From positions 1 to 64,000 of the forward strand of contig CAJNDS010002146.1 of assembly GCA_905221605.1 (NCBI GenBank): a stretch of 64,000 nt of DNA. Direction: 5' to 3'. The position numbers and the translations under genes were made by a program. Below the pieces are notes generated by a model. That model did not search any database. It was given only the letters and a program-made list of their open reading frames with translations, and had not been told where the DNA came from. The DNA comes from Symbiodinium natans (lineage: Eukaryota > Sar > Dinophyceae > Suessiales > Symbiodiniaceae). This document shows positions 26,135 to 35,290 of this stretch, in pieces; within the stretch, counting starts at the first letter, position 1, and each line of letters starts with the position of its first letter.

Positions 26135-26484
26135 TACTAATAATAATGTACTAATAATAATATACTAATAATAATATACTAATAATAATATACTAATAAT
26201 AATAATAATCATGATACACATCCTGGATCCCAGGAGCACGGTGTAGGTCGTGTCCAGTCCGGCGATGATCAAGCCTCCGGCTTCCTTTGCTTTGGCTCAG
26301 AGTTTCGGGGTTTAAGAGTTGCAGGGTTTAGGGGGTTTTGGGGCTCTCAACGGTTTAGGGCTTAGAAAACTTTGGGGTTTAGGGGTTTAGGCTTGAGAGG
26401 TACGAAGTACGAAGATCGGGGCACTTCACGCGCACTGAACCTAGGAGCAACCACACAGTCGAACAAGCACTGCGCCAGGGGCTC
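17433..26484 (-). CDS. Cytochrome P450 (multi-exon, N-terminal part not located)
   Basis: Heme-thiolate monooxygenase; substrate unknown. Exons recognised on the minus strand: 26452-26484 (tentative, EPLAQCLFDCV); 26223-26284 (I-helix, AGLDTT); 25908-25947 (WAMINLAQHPE); 24986-25018 (AQQKLREEIVQ); 24304-24319; 24051-24067; 23589-23615 (MPYLKAVMR); 22859-22912 (ESHRVTPPGPG, K-helix ExxR); 20526-20568 (AFRPERYLPEAP); 19988-20043 (ARKGDPLKSLIDH); 18835-18911 (FSFGARMCLG, the heme-binding Cys loop); 17791-17839 (FIAKFNFEAAPGPVPK). From the I-helix to 22859 and again from 20568 to 17839 the exon phases join without frameshift. Donors are GC, GA or GT; acceptors are AG. The stretch between K-helix and FRPERYL is missing; 20964-21019 (ELCPTQMAYSQ) may be part of it. 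The last exon (within 17400-17474) is uncertain. Only about 0.9 kb separates the first exon from the upstream glycosyltransferase, too little for the missing N-terminal 250 residues or so. The gene is therefore truncated, or its 5' exons lie beyond that gene. Confidence 0.85.
18240..18300. repeat. Telomere-like tract in a P450 intron
   Basis: TTTAGGG units with single-base changes (near 18,263-18,292) lie in the intron between the heme-loop exon and the C-terminal exon. Further scattered units occur at 18,005-18,030, 18,412-18,435 and 18,772-18,806. Confidence 0.8.
18650..18752. repeat. Dispersed repeat, copy 2 (partner at 9352)
   Basis: It shares ACCCCCTGAAAATTATTCAT, AGGGAAAATGCAAAAATATC and CCAAGGGCCTGCCTAG with the copy at 9352. 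It sits just downstream (minus sense) of the P450 heme-loop exon. Confidence 0.55.
21413..21506. repeat. (CA)n microsatellite, about 47 copies
   Basis: A pure dinucleotide tract within the large gap between the P450 K-helix exon and the FRPERYL exon. Confidence 0.97.
24840..24948. mobile_element. MITE-like palindromic element, family 2
   Basis: The left arm has TTATACCCC..AACAGACTAGAATC. The right arm has AGGTACCCCTATTTTCGGAA, ending ACCCCCCATAGAG. The central part can pair (CCCCTTAAAGGG). It lies in the P450 intron downstream of the exon at 24,986. A second shorter relative may lie at about 25,075-25,145. Confidence 0.6.
26022..26090. mobile_element. MITE-like palindromic element, family 1 (half copy)
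   Basis: Only the left arm is preserved (CTTGGGATGTTCCGCCTTAT, CAGTCCTTAACAGGGATTGT). It ends at GGGGGTACTATAACAACAAT and runs straight into an (ATA)n/(ATACTA)n tract at 26,091-26,215, which seems to have replaced the right arm. It lies in a P450 intron. Confidence 0.6.
26091..26215. repeat. (AAT)n / ATACTAAT-type AT-rich array
   Basis: AATAAT units interrupted at regular intervals by TATACT. It lies between the P450 I-helix exon (26,223) and the following exon (25,947), so nearly the whole intron is repeat sequence. Confidence 0.9.
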
Positions 26485-27389
26485 CTGGAGGACCCGACGA
26501 TCATGCATGAGGTGCCATCTGCATCTACTGTCTAAGCCAGATAATATCAAGAGTATACTCTTCAGACTTAACGATCCTTCGGTTTGGTCCCCTCCCTTTG
26601 GGGTTAACAGCCGTTGGGATGTTTTGCTCTGAGTCTGTCTTCAGGCTGTTACATCTCTCTTGTAACCGGGTCTCTTGGCCGTGAAGAGCCCTAAGCTCCT
26701 TGTGGGTTAGGGGAGTCCCTACTGGGCGCACTGTGCTCAGGGGCAACCATGATCCTACACACTTTAGGTAGCCCTACAACTTCCTACAACCTTTTGAAGT
26801 TTGAGAGAGTTAAGATTGGGCGAAATATTCAAGTCAGGCCTACACACGATGATCCCGCGAGCGGTGGCACGTGGAACTCCTCATCCAAAAAGCCTAATTG
26901 ATGATTGATGCTTCATTGGTGCGTAGAGGTAGAGTTACAAGTAGGGCAGGCAGGCCCCGCAACCCTACGACCACTGCAAGATTCGAAAACCCAAGGAAAA
27001 CTGCTGTCCGCATACGCTTAGGGTCGACATAAAGGGGCTTGAGGGCCTTAGGACTCCCAGGAAAGGCCGACATGCTCTTTGGGCTCGTCCCATTGCAGTA
27101 ATCTGTTTCCGAAATATATGCTGCTTGCCAGACGTCTGGGACCGTTGCCCTCAAGCAAGCCATTGGTCTGGAACAACCTTTTTTTGTCGCTCCGCATAGC
27201 TGACCAAAGTCACACAGCAGGGTTTGACCCCAAACCACGCCGTTGGGGCCTCAGGGTATGGCGAAGCAGACTTGCTTGTAATCCTAGTCAGGACTACCAG
27301 CCACCCTGCTTCTTCAAAGGCTGCGCACAAAGCCACAAACATGGAGATCTTGCCTGGAACAGCCACACGTGGCGGACTCCAGTTGCCGT

Positions 27390-29130
27390 CTACGTGAGAC
27401 GGTATACAGTGCCGTGGCTTCGTGACACCAGTCGGCCCATGGTTGCTGAGAAAGATCCTCCCGACACAACGAGGAATCGGCTTCCCAGAATGTAGAGCAC
27501 CTCCGGGGCGCAGCCGGTTTAGGGTTTAGGGTTTAGGCTTTAGGCTTTAGGGTCTAGGGTTTAGGGTTTAGGGTAAGACGAAGGGACTTCAATTGCATGC
27601 TGCGTGCTTTGGGGAATGGCTGAAGGGGATGGTGAGCTTGGGCCACTGCCTTCAACTGGAGATGTGCAACCTTGCAGGGAAACCACTCACATTCGTCCCG
27701 GCTAAGACCCCAAATAGCATGGACGTGGATGCCCCACCCATCCAAACCTGGGGGCCCTCAGCTCCAGAGCCGTCGGCTGACTCTAAATTAATCTATAGCT
27801 TAGCTGAGCTCAGCTTTTACATACAGTGCCAACATTCAGACAATGTTTGTCCCTGCCTGCGAGCTACTTTGAACATCTGCTATTGTCATTGGCACCAAGT
27901 CCCAAGTGAAGCCTCAAGCAGATCAAACAAAAAACAATGCCGCACAGGCGCGTCGTCATCGGGGGCATGACCAAGGCGATACGATACATCTATGGCACCG
28001 AGACGTCGAAAATGCTCACCGACAGCCTGCAGGTAATGGCAGGACTTCAGCTGCTTTGGAAGCCTGACGCTCGTGTTCCTTCCAGCGTGAACGGCCGAAG
28101 CAACGAGTATGACGCGGTGGCTCTGCACCAGTGTTTGAGGAACTGCCCTGCTGAATGATGAAAGAGGCCTGACATAGATGTTCCAGCTGAAGTTTTCGTT
28201 CTCTCCCCCGTAGAAAGGAACGGGATGATCCAGCATCTCTTGGACTGAAGCGGCCGACTCTTCGAGCACGTCACCCAAGCGCAGGTGGACGACAAGTGCA
28301 TCGCGAGGCGGAGTTTCGTGCGGTTTGGACATGCTCAGGTTGCGAACCACCATCTCAAATGCCCTAAACCACCATCTGTCCCGAAACCGCGCCTCAGCAG
28401 TTTCGCAGAACGTCCGCGCAAGCCCCACCAAGCTGTCGGGGGGGTAGCGCTTCAAATCGTGGAAGACCTCCTGCAAGCAGTCGGGCAAAGGCAAGCACGT
28501 TCTGTTGCCACAGACCATTTGCACAGCATCCATCAAATTGTAATGCTCCCATCGGCGATCGCCCATTTGATCCAGAGTTCCTGCGCAGCTCTGCCAATAG
28601 CTTGAGCTCGCTGGCTGTTCCAATTCGAGGTCTTCTGCCATGGCGTGTTCTTGTGTAACGCAGCTTGCCTTCATCCACACGTGCTCCGCACAGCTACCGT
28701 TAAGTACAACAGTCTCGCCAAAGGGGACGTGGTCGGGCAAGCCTGGACAAGCCTTACTCCGCAACTGGCGGAAGCCTCCGTGGGCTCGAAATTTACAAGC
28801 GAGCTTGTTGTTCCGCAGTGTTCTTGTAACCAAGCTGGTTGACGGGGCTTCATCTGCAGAGTTCACGGACGAGGCTCGATTCTCCGGACCTCCTGCGCCC
28901 ACATCCCAGCTTGCAGGAGACTCGGAGGTGCCCTGGGGCTCTTCGGCTCTCTCCACAGCGAATGAGAATTCAGCAACTCCCTGATCCAGTTTCTGGGGAC
29001 CGTGACGAGTCGGAGTGGCGGACTGGAGCCGGAAGAGTTGAATGAACATCCCCCAGACTCCCCAGACCCCCAGAAAAAACACCAGCAGCAGCGCCTTGAA
29101 AGAGCAGCGCTTCGCAAAAGTGCAAAGCAT
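27390..29130 (-). CDS. Type II membrane glycosyltransferase, fucosyltransferase-like
   Basis: Probable Golgi glycosyltransferase using a nucleotide sugar. Two exons: 29130-27946 and 27500-27390 (stop TAG). I chose the ATG at 29130 because it starts MLCTFAKRC just before one hydrophobic segment (residues about 13-33, ALLLVFFLGVWGVWGMFI), the layout of a type II signal anchor; an in-frame start 55 codons further upstream would bury it. A Ser/Glu-rich stem follows, then a Cys-rich luminal domain with three N-glycosylation sequons (about 144, 209, 264). VVHLRLGDV (HLRLGD at 282-287) matches the hxRxGD motif of alpha-1,2/1,6- and O-fucosyltransferase-like folds. The joined C-terminus LGSRFLVVSGGSFS resembles the nucleotide-sugar-binding end of these proteins. 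The intron donor is CCT^GT, the acceptor CGGAG^GTG, and the phase is kept. Predicted product 431 residues. The intron contains a TTTAGGG array close to the acceptor. The exact sugar and acceptor are unknown. Confidence 0.8.
27519..27573. repeat. Telomere-like array in the glycosyltransferase intron
   Basis: About seven TTTAGGG/CTTTAGG units on the plus strand (CCCTAAA in the gene sense), ending 19 bases before the acceptor at 27,501. Confidence 0.9.
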
Positions 29131-29500
29131 TGTGCGAGATGCAAATCCCCAAGCCGGGCCTCTGGGACCCTCTTGACCTGCAGTCTTATGGGTTATACCT
29201 ACTAACTCAAGGGGTATAGCTACTGCTAAACTGTAGGTAAGTAGAGTCCCAGGGGACCAGGAGCCACTCGGGAGAGTTCGACGGTCAAAAACCACGGGCT
29301 CGAGGGATCGGTGGTGGCCATGGCATGACAGTATAGGGTTTTAGGGTTTAGGGTTTGGGGTTTGGGTTTTGGGTTTAGGGTTTGGGTTTTTTTTGCCACC
29401 CGCCTAGCGTTTAGGGTTTAGGGTTTAGGGTTTAGAGTTTAGGGTCGCATCTCAGCCCTGCATGCGGCAGTGTAGTTAGCCATCATGATTCTGCACATCG

Positions 29501-29606
29501 AGGGTGTCCGAAATTAGGGGGTCCCTGCTTGGGGTCCTTATGATAGGGGGGTCGTGCTACTTGGGGATCTATTTTAGGGGCCCCCTATTTTCGTAAACAC
29601 CCGTAT
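29501..29606. mobile_element. MITE-like palindromic element, family 2
   Basis: The left arm is GTGTCCGAAATTAGGGGGTC then TGGGGTCCTTATGATA. The right arm is GGGGATCTATTTTAGGGGCC then CCCTATTTTCGTAAACACCC. Arms of about 30 bases are inverted, and there is no ORF. It is one of the best-preserved copies. Confidence 0.7.
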
Positions 29607-30248
29607 GCCTTGGGCAAACACGCTACAAGTATGTGGGGTGTAGGTCATGGTGTCATGGTGTCATGGTGTCATGTGTCCACCTTTGGGCTTTTTGACAGAT
29701 ACCACCTGAGCAGCGCAGGCGAACTGGCCCCCCAAACTTATATCGTAGGGCGCTGTACCCTAAGCCCTTTTAAAAACGAAAGCCGTCCGGTGACTTCATA
29801 TTCAAGCCCGAAGCGCTCCTAAACCTAAGGGGTTGCTTTCCACAAGCTCGTTAACTTGTTAACCCGAAACCTTGGCAGCAGATCTTGCGCTCCCAAACCC
29901 AACCAAACTTGGAGATTTCCAGGTAGGGAGTTGTCAGTCGGCACCGCAGGCCTACCTAAGGCTGCTACATGAAATCTCCCACACCAAATATACTGCCCCT
30001 ACAAAGCCCTCCCAAGATTAGGGCTCGCACCAAAACAAGATCAAGAAGGAACCTGCAAAATCATGAACATCGGTCCCGAAGCACAACCCCTGCCTTTGTC
30101 AACTCGAAGCGTAAGAACTGCAAGAATCTAGGGCCAGGGTCCTGGCCCTTTCCCGTGACTCGAATTAGGGTTGAGGCTTTTCAATCTTATGGTGTACGGT
30201 TTGTATAAAGTTTCTTCAGTTTAGGGAGACAGTAAAGCCCACAAACGC

Positions 30249-30295
<47 letters not shown>

Positions 30296-30454
30296 TCTAA
30301 CTATACCTGAAAGCGCACAGGACGTGTAAACCGTGAAAACCGTGTAAACCTTGAATCCCCCCACCCCCCACCCCTTTTTATCGGGTTTGTGGTTTACTGA
30401 GCGACTCTCTGCTGTAAAGTGATGCCGGTCCTGTGCTTAAGAGCTCAGAAGCTC

Positions 30455-30535
30455 TCTTACCGGCGCCAAACTCCTACTTCTGAGGGAGGCACCAAGCCAC
30501 GCCTACTTTTGAGGGCAGCGCCAAAACTAGACAGA
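30455..30535. repeat. Short dispersed repeat, tandem pair (relative at 36,360)
   Basis: The block CCTACTTCTGAGGGAGGCAC is followed by a second version, CCTACTTTTGAGGGCAGCGC. The same core (CTACTCTTGAGGGCAGCAC) recurs at about 36,365-36,395, followed by a similar CGCACTGCG stretch. Possibly a SINE-like or gene-derived repeat. Confidence 0.5.
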
Positions 30536-30795
30536 AAACGTCGCACTACGCTACCCTCCAAGCAGCTACCAAGTCCGACACCCAATGATGCAGCATGCGT
30601 CCACACTGACATCAAGGCAGAGAGCATGGTGGGCCGTAGGGCGAACCCCCGACACCCGCACGAGTCCCCGGCGTCCCGCGAGAACACCCACGCCATGCAT
30701 GCCCACGGGCCGCAACAAGAGGAGCTCGACGGACCCAAGCGGAGGCCCTGTTGAAGGAAGAGCTGGACAGACCCGGCCAGCGAGGAAGGAAAGAC

Positions 30796-31179
30796 TCAAG
30801 GTGCCCCGGCCAGGGCGGAGGCCTCCGCCCGGCGGCGGAGAGCCGCTCGAGCGTGGTGGCTCCGGAGCAACACAGAGAGCAGGCCAGCACGCAGCAGGCC
30901 GCTGTCAGAGCCGGTGCGGGCAGCCACCGCACGTGAGATGAGCTGCAGGGTCTTGGCGGCCGCCGGTTCCCAAGCTCCAGTGGACTCAACAACCAGGGGC
31001 ACGAAGCGCACCCCTTGAGCTGCACAGGCTTGAGCAGTGCTCAGGTACGTGGTCTTGAACTCAGCGTACTGACACGCCGACGCCAAGGCTTTCTGGCCTG
31101 CCTGTGCCAGGGATTCCTGCCGCTGCGGGGCCGTTACGGCCAGGTCAAGTGCAGCAGGGCCCCCTGATAAGGAAGGCAA
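30796..31179 (-). pseudogene. C-terminal remnant of a dinoflagellate reverse-transcriptase ORF
   Basis: The open stretch contains ALDLAVTAPQRQ, then K.TTYLSTAQACAAQG, then VRFVPLVVESTGAW, and ends ARAALRRRAEA. This order (Asp-x-x-Val-x-x-P, a conserved Lys/Tyr region, F-x-P-L-V-x-E-x-x-G-x-W, then an Arg-rich end) is what I recall from the domain downstream of the RT in dinoflagellate LINE-like ORFs, where it resembles a restriction-type endonuclease. No RT catalytic motif lies nearby, so this looks like a 5'-truncated insertion. The minus bases before it end in TTATCAG, which could also act as a splice acceptor. Confidence 0.6.
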
Positions 31180-33655
31180 AAAGATGTCAGAGGTTTACTT
31201 TCCTCAAGGGTTGTTCTCCTTGTACTTAGGGTCACTGTCGTTGTAACTGGTTGTAGCCATGTGTGGGGTACTAGTCTCTCACCCTACTTACAACCGCCCA
31301 TAAACCCCCCTAAACCCAGATTTCTGAACCCCTTGGCTTCCCGCGAGTTTTCAAGCAGGGGAGTGGGCGGGGGGGGGGGGACCCTAAACCCTAAAGCCTA
31401 AACCCTTGGGGGGGAGGCTCTGGTCTCCCTCACGCAGCCAGGCTTCCCGCGTCAAGCTCTCCACGTCGAGATCGCCACGGCGCCGCGCGCGCTCCACCCA
31501 AGGCAGCTGCTCCTCTTGGGTGTGGGGTTTAGGGTTTAAGGTTTCGGGTTTAGGCTTTAGGGTCTTGGGGTCCAGGAATTTTAGTGTCGGGGTTTGGGGT
31601 TTCTAGGGCTTCGGGATTATTCAGCCTTTGATAGGGTAAGCACGCAGCTCAGGCTGTTTGAAGGCTCATGTGCACTATGAGCAGGGGAATTGAGTAACTG
31701 ACTTGTGCCGAAATTATTATGCTGTATGTCAAGCATGAATCTCCGAGTAGGGCTCACGTTTCGCAAGGGCTCATGCTTGGCAAGTTACTGGAACACAATG
31801 AACGGCAGTGGAAGGGGGCGGCTACAAGCAGGGTAACCGTAAATATTTCTGGCCCATATTCTCCTCATCTGGCTTTCGCAATGAGCTACTTGCGCAGTTT
31901 TCCGAGGCAAGGCGGACTGGATTCCTGCCAAACCCTCGACCCTTTCAACTCCCTCAGAGACTCCAAAAGCCAAGGGCACGGGGAAAGGCCAATGCACATC
32001 GATGCCCTGTCCATGTACGCATCTTCTCAGCTCACTTGGAGAAAGGCCCGCAAGCACCGGACCACAAGCCCCTGAGGATCCTCCGGGCCATCAAAGTTCT
32101 CGTATTGCTCTAAGGCCCTGAGCTGCGAGGGTTGGGGGAGTTTCGGAGGGAGTGGGGGGGGCCTTTGGGGGTTTAGGAAGTCTAGGACCTTGGGAGCTGA
32201 GGTCCTTCAGACTTGTCAAGGGTTCATGAGGATCATGAGGATGGGCTGCGGGTGTCGTCATGAGGCTTGGCCCCCTAGGTTTCTGACTACAGCCGAAATC
32301 AGCCTGAACAGTGAGAAGCATCACGCCAGGATGCGGAATCTATCCTCCCTGTCCTGATCCGGATCCTTCAGCACTGAACCCACACAGACAAGGCGTGTGG
32401 CGTTTCGCACTGTGCCATGTCGCGAAAGCGCACAGTCCACGGGCACTCACACCTACTTTTATGCGTTCCGGACTTTCAAGATGGGCTTCGCGCGTCCGAT
32501 CCCAGGGACTGCTTGGCATGCTCACTTTTTGGGGTCACGCCGGCATTATTGGGGAAGCTATGGACCATGACATACCAGTAGTAGTTGTATATACAGCGAC
32601 TTCGCATGTGGAGAAAATCAGCACAGATGGAATCACAAAAACAAGCACTGACACGCCATGTGGGTTCATGAAGACTCGGTGAAGACCATGATAACAACTA
32701 CGCTTCAAGGATTACAATGAGTTGGATGACAGGCACATCAGAGAGAAAAAACCAATTCTTACATTGCAAACCTTGTCAGGAAGGACTTCGCAAGCGACGT
32801 TTATCAAGCACCGATTCATTACAATGTTGTACGAGAAACGAGGTGCAAGCGAAAAGTGCTGTGTAGCCACAGTTAATATCACAGCCCCCTCCAGGTCATC
32901 TGAGAGTCGTGGTCACCATCTTCCTGCTCAGCTCATCGATTCTGTTCTGGACGGCCTCGAACCTTCGGCTTTGGGGTCGGGTTCAAACTTCAAAACCTGG
33001 TTGTTTGGGGATCGGCCCCGACCTGAAGATGAAACTGATGGCCACTGCGATGGGATGCCATGGGCAACAGTTTGGGTAGACCCGGGTAGACAGCAAGAGA
33101 CCTCTGCCAAGGTAGACAAGTGCCCCTATGCTGCCGGTCACGCACGTAACATCCTGCATGTGCCTGTGTCTACGGGCACATGCTATGTGCGAAGCTTCGC
33201 CTCAGTAGCAATGCTAAACGCCATGAAGCCTTAATCTTCCACCCTTCCGGCGTTGTACCAAGGCAGCTAAAACATCTCTGGAAGGACCACGGAAGAGGTT
33301 TTGAGTTTAGAGATCTTTGGAGTTCAAAGGGTCTATGCTATGCTCAGAACTTCAGGGGCTTGTGGCCAAGGTGTGCATAGGGTTTCATTGGCATCCTCGA
33401 GTCTCTACGATGTGGACAGAGAAAGCCAGCATCAGAAACTACCGAGCGTGCCCGAAGATTCGTTTCTTCAAGAGCTTCAGGTGTTGTGGGCTTATAGGGT
33501 CCAGGGCACTCACCTGGCCGCAGATATAACAGATTCCCAGATTCCCACAACATTGACATACACAATTGGTGCTGAATATTTGCCCAGCAGCTCCCTGTAG
33601 GTCTTGAAGGCCTTGAGCGGGACAAGGGTGCAATCTAGGGCTCTAATCCATGTGC
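31180..33655. other. Spacer with weak ORFs only
   Basis: The largest open stretch is plus 32,722-33,234 (170 codons, starting MDDRHIREKKPI). It has no motif I recognise, and I give it about a one in five chance of being real. There is a G run at about 31,368-31,380 and a TTTAGGG patch at 31,524-31,565. I see no element ends. Confidence 0.4.
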
Positions 33656-33658
33656 CTT

Positions 33659-33770
33659 GAATAGAGGTCCACGGTAATAAGGAGCCCGAATAGAAACCCG
33701 TATACTAGGATCCCCTTGAAATAAGGACCCCAGTAAGGTACCCCCAATATTGCAAACCCCCAAATAGAGG
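33659..33770. mobile_element. MITE-like palindromic element, family 2
   Basis: It begins AATAGAGGTCCACGGTAATA and ends in the inverted TTGCAAACCCCCAAATAGAG. The middle includes TAGGATCCCCTTGAAATAAG, close to the same part of the copies at 24,840 and 59,908. Confidence 0.6.
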
Positions 33771-33944
33771 TCAACTCCAAGCCACTACATGCCTGGAACA
33801 TTTCGAGCAAGATCCTAGCAACGAACACGTTCCTTCGGATCCAGGGTTAAGTTTTGAAGTGGTTTGGGGCCTCACACTGTACAAGCTGAGCTCCCTTCTC
33901 CTTCTCCTTCTTCTACTGCCACTGCGACCGCGACTGCGACTGCG

Positions 33945-33999
33945 ACTTCGACTGCTACTGCTACTGCTACTGCTACTGCTACTGCTGCTGCTACTGCTG

Positions 34000-34071
<72 letters not shown>

Positions 34072-34115
34072 GTACTACTACTACTACTACTACCCCCCCC
34101 CCCCCCCCCCCCCCC
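33945..34115. repeat. (CTACTG)n to (CTA)n array ending in a C tract
   Basis: CTACTG hexamers pass into a long CTA/TAC trinucleotide tract (to about 34,093) and then about 22 C. The 232-codon plus ORF across it is polyleucine plus unrelated flank and is not credible as a gene. Confidence 0.95.
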
Positions 34116-34756
34116 AGTGCACGGATGCCGTTTGATCCGTCAAGATGAAGCCGTAAAACCGCGAAACTCTACAGGCCGAAGAATATTCTCATGGTTTCAG
34201 GGTTCAGGTTTTGAAGGCAGAAGGTTTGGGTTTGAGAAGTATTCGGTGTTCGCGGCAACGGGTTTAGGGCAGCAGTGTTTTGGGCTTGCAGTCTTCGCCT
34301 GCCTGAAACGCAGTTACCCCCTCACCCGACCCCCGACAAAGAAAATGCACTGGGAACCTGGACAGAATCTTCCGCCGAGCACGAAATTGTGGCCGTCGAC
34401 TCTGTGGCGCTTAAACAAACATGCTGCTATTTACAAATTTTCGGCAACACAACCACAGAAATTACACAAAATCGCAAGAATCTTGACGAGGCAACCCCCA
34501 ATTTCAAATGTGGTCTTTTGTACAATTTCAAGAAACGAAAATGACGACCAAATGTGAAAAAATCAACGCGAATGCTGACATTTACAGTACTTTGCTTAAA
34601 ATTGCAAAACATCTGCAAAAACAAACACAAAATCTATGTTTTCACAAATGCCTACGCAAGGTTTGAAAAACGACCCCAACACTCGAGCAAAACTCGCGTT
34701 TTGAAAAAAACAATACAACGTGCGAAAGAGTAGCGTTCTTCCCGTCGCAGGGGGGG

Positions 34757-35290
34757 TACTACTACTACTACTACTACTACTACCTACTACCTACTACCTA
34801 CTACCTACTACCTACTACCTACTACCTACTACCTACTACCTACTACCTACTACCTACTACCTACTACCTACTACCTACTACCTACTACCTACTACCTACT
34901 ACCTACTGCCTACTGCCTACTACCTACTACCTACTACCTACTACCTACTACCTACTACCTACTACCTACTACCTACTACCTACTACCTACTACCTACTAC
35001 CTACTACCTACTACCTACGACCCACTACCTACTACCTACTACCTACTACCTACTACCTACTACCTACTACCTACTACCTACTACCTACTACCTACTACCT
35101 ACTACCTACTACCAACTACCAACTACCACTACCACTACCACTACTACCACCACGACAACCACCACCAGCACCACTCCCTACTACGAGGACTACTGCTACT
35201 GCTACTGCTACTGCTACTGCTACTGCTACTGCTACTGCTACTGCTACTGCTACTGCTGCAGCTGCAGCTGCAGCTACTGCTACTACTGCT
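34757..35290. repeat. 7-bp CCTACTA array flanked by (CTA)n and (CTACTG)n
   Basis: A (TAC)n start (34,757-34,783) leads into about 46 copies of the heptamer CCTACTA (to about 35,112), with rare changes (CTGCCTA near 34,907). ACC/ACT triplets follow (to about 35,175), then CTACTG hexamers (35,188-35,250) and CTGCAG-type units. The unit length equals that of the telomere-like CCCTAAA repeat. Translation is a LLPTTYY repeat in every frame. Confidence 0.95.

Larger units (their letters stand above)
29131..30795. other. Spacer upstream of the glycosyltransferase
   Basis: No supported gene. It contains TTTAGGG arrays at about 29,338-29,446, a family-2 palindrome at 29,501, three copies of the 9-mer TGTCATGGT near 29,648-29,675, a (CA)n tract at 30,249-30,291 and a short repeat at 30,455-30,535 related to one at 36,360. 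The minus stretch just above 29,130 is presumably promoter/5' UTR, but I see no TATA-like or spliced-leader acceptor site that I can defend. Confidence 0.5.

Noticed and set aside
27151-27366. 71-codon minus ORF below the glycosyltransferase
   Set aside because: It overlaps in another frame with the glycosyltransferase C-terminal exon region and has no own motif. It is more likely 3' UTR.
32722-33234. 170-codon plus ORF as a gene
   Set aside because: No family, no splice context, opposite to the gene block, and of a size that chance allows in 64 kb.
33859-34557. 232-codon plus ORF (polyleucine) across the CTA array
   Set aside because: It is generated by a trinucleotide repeat and C tract plus unrelated flank, with no conserved domain.
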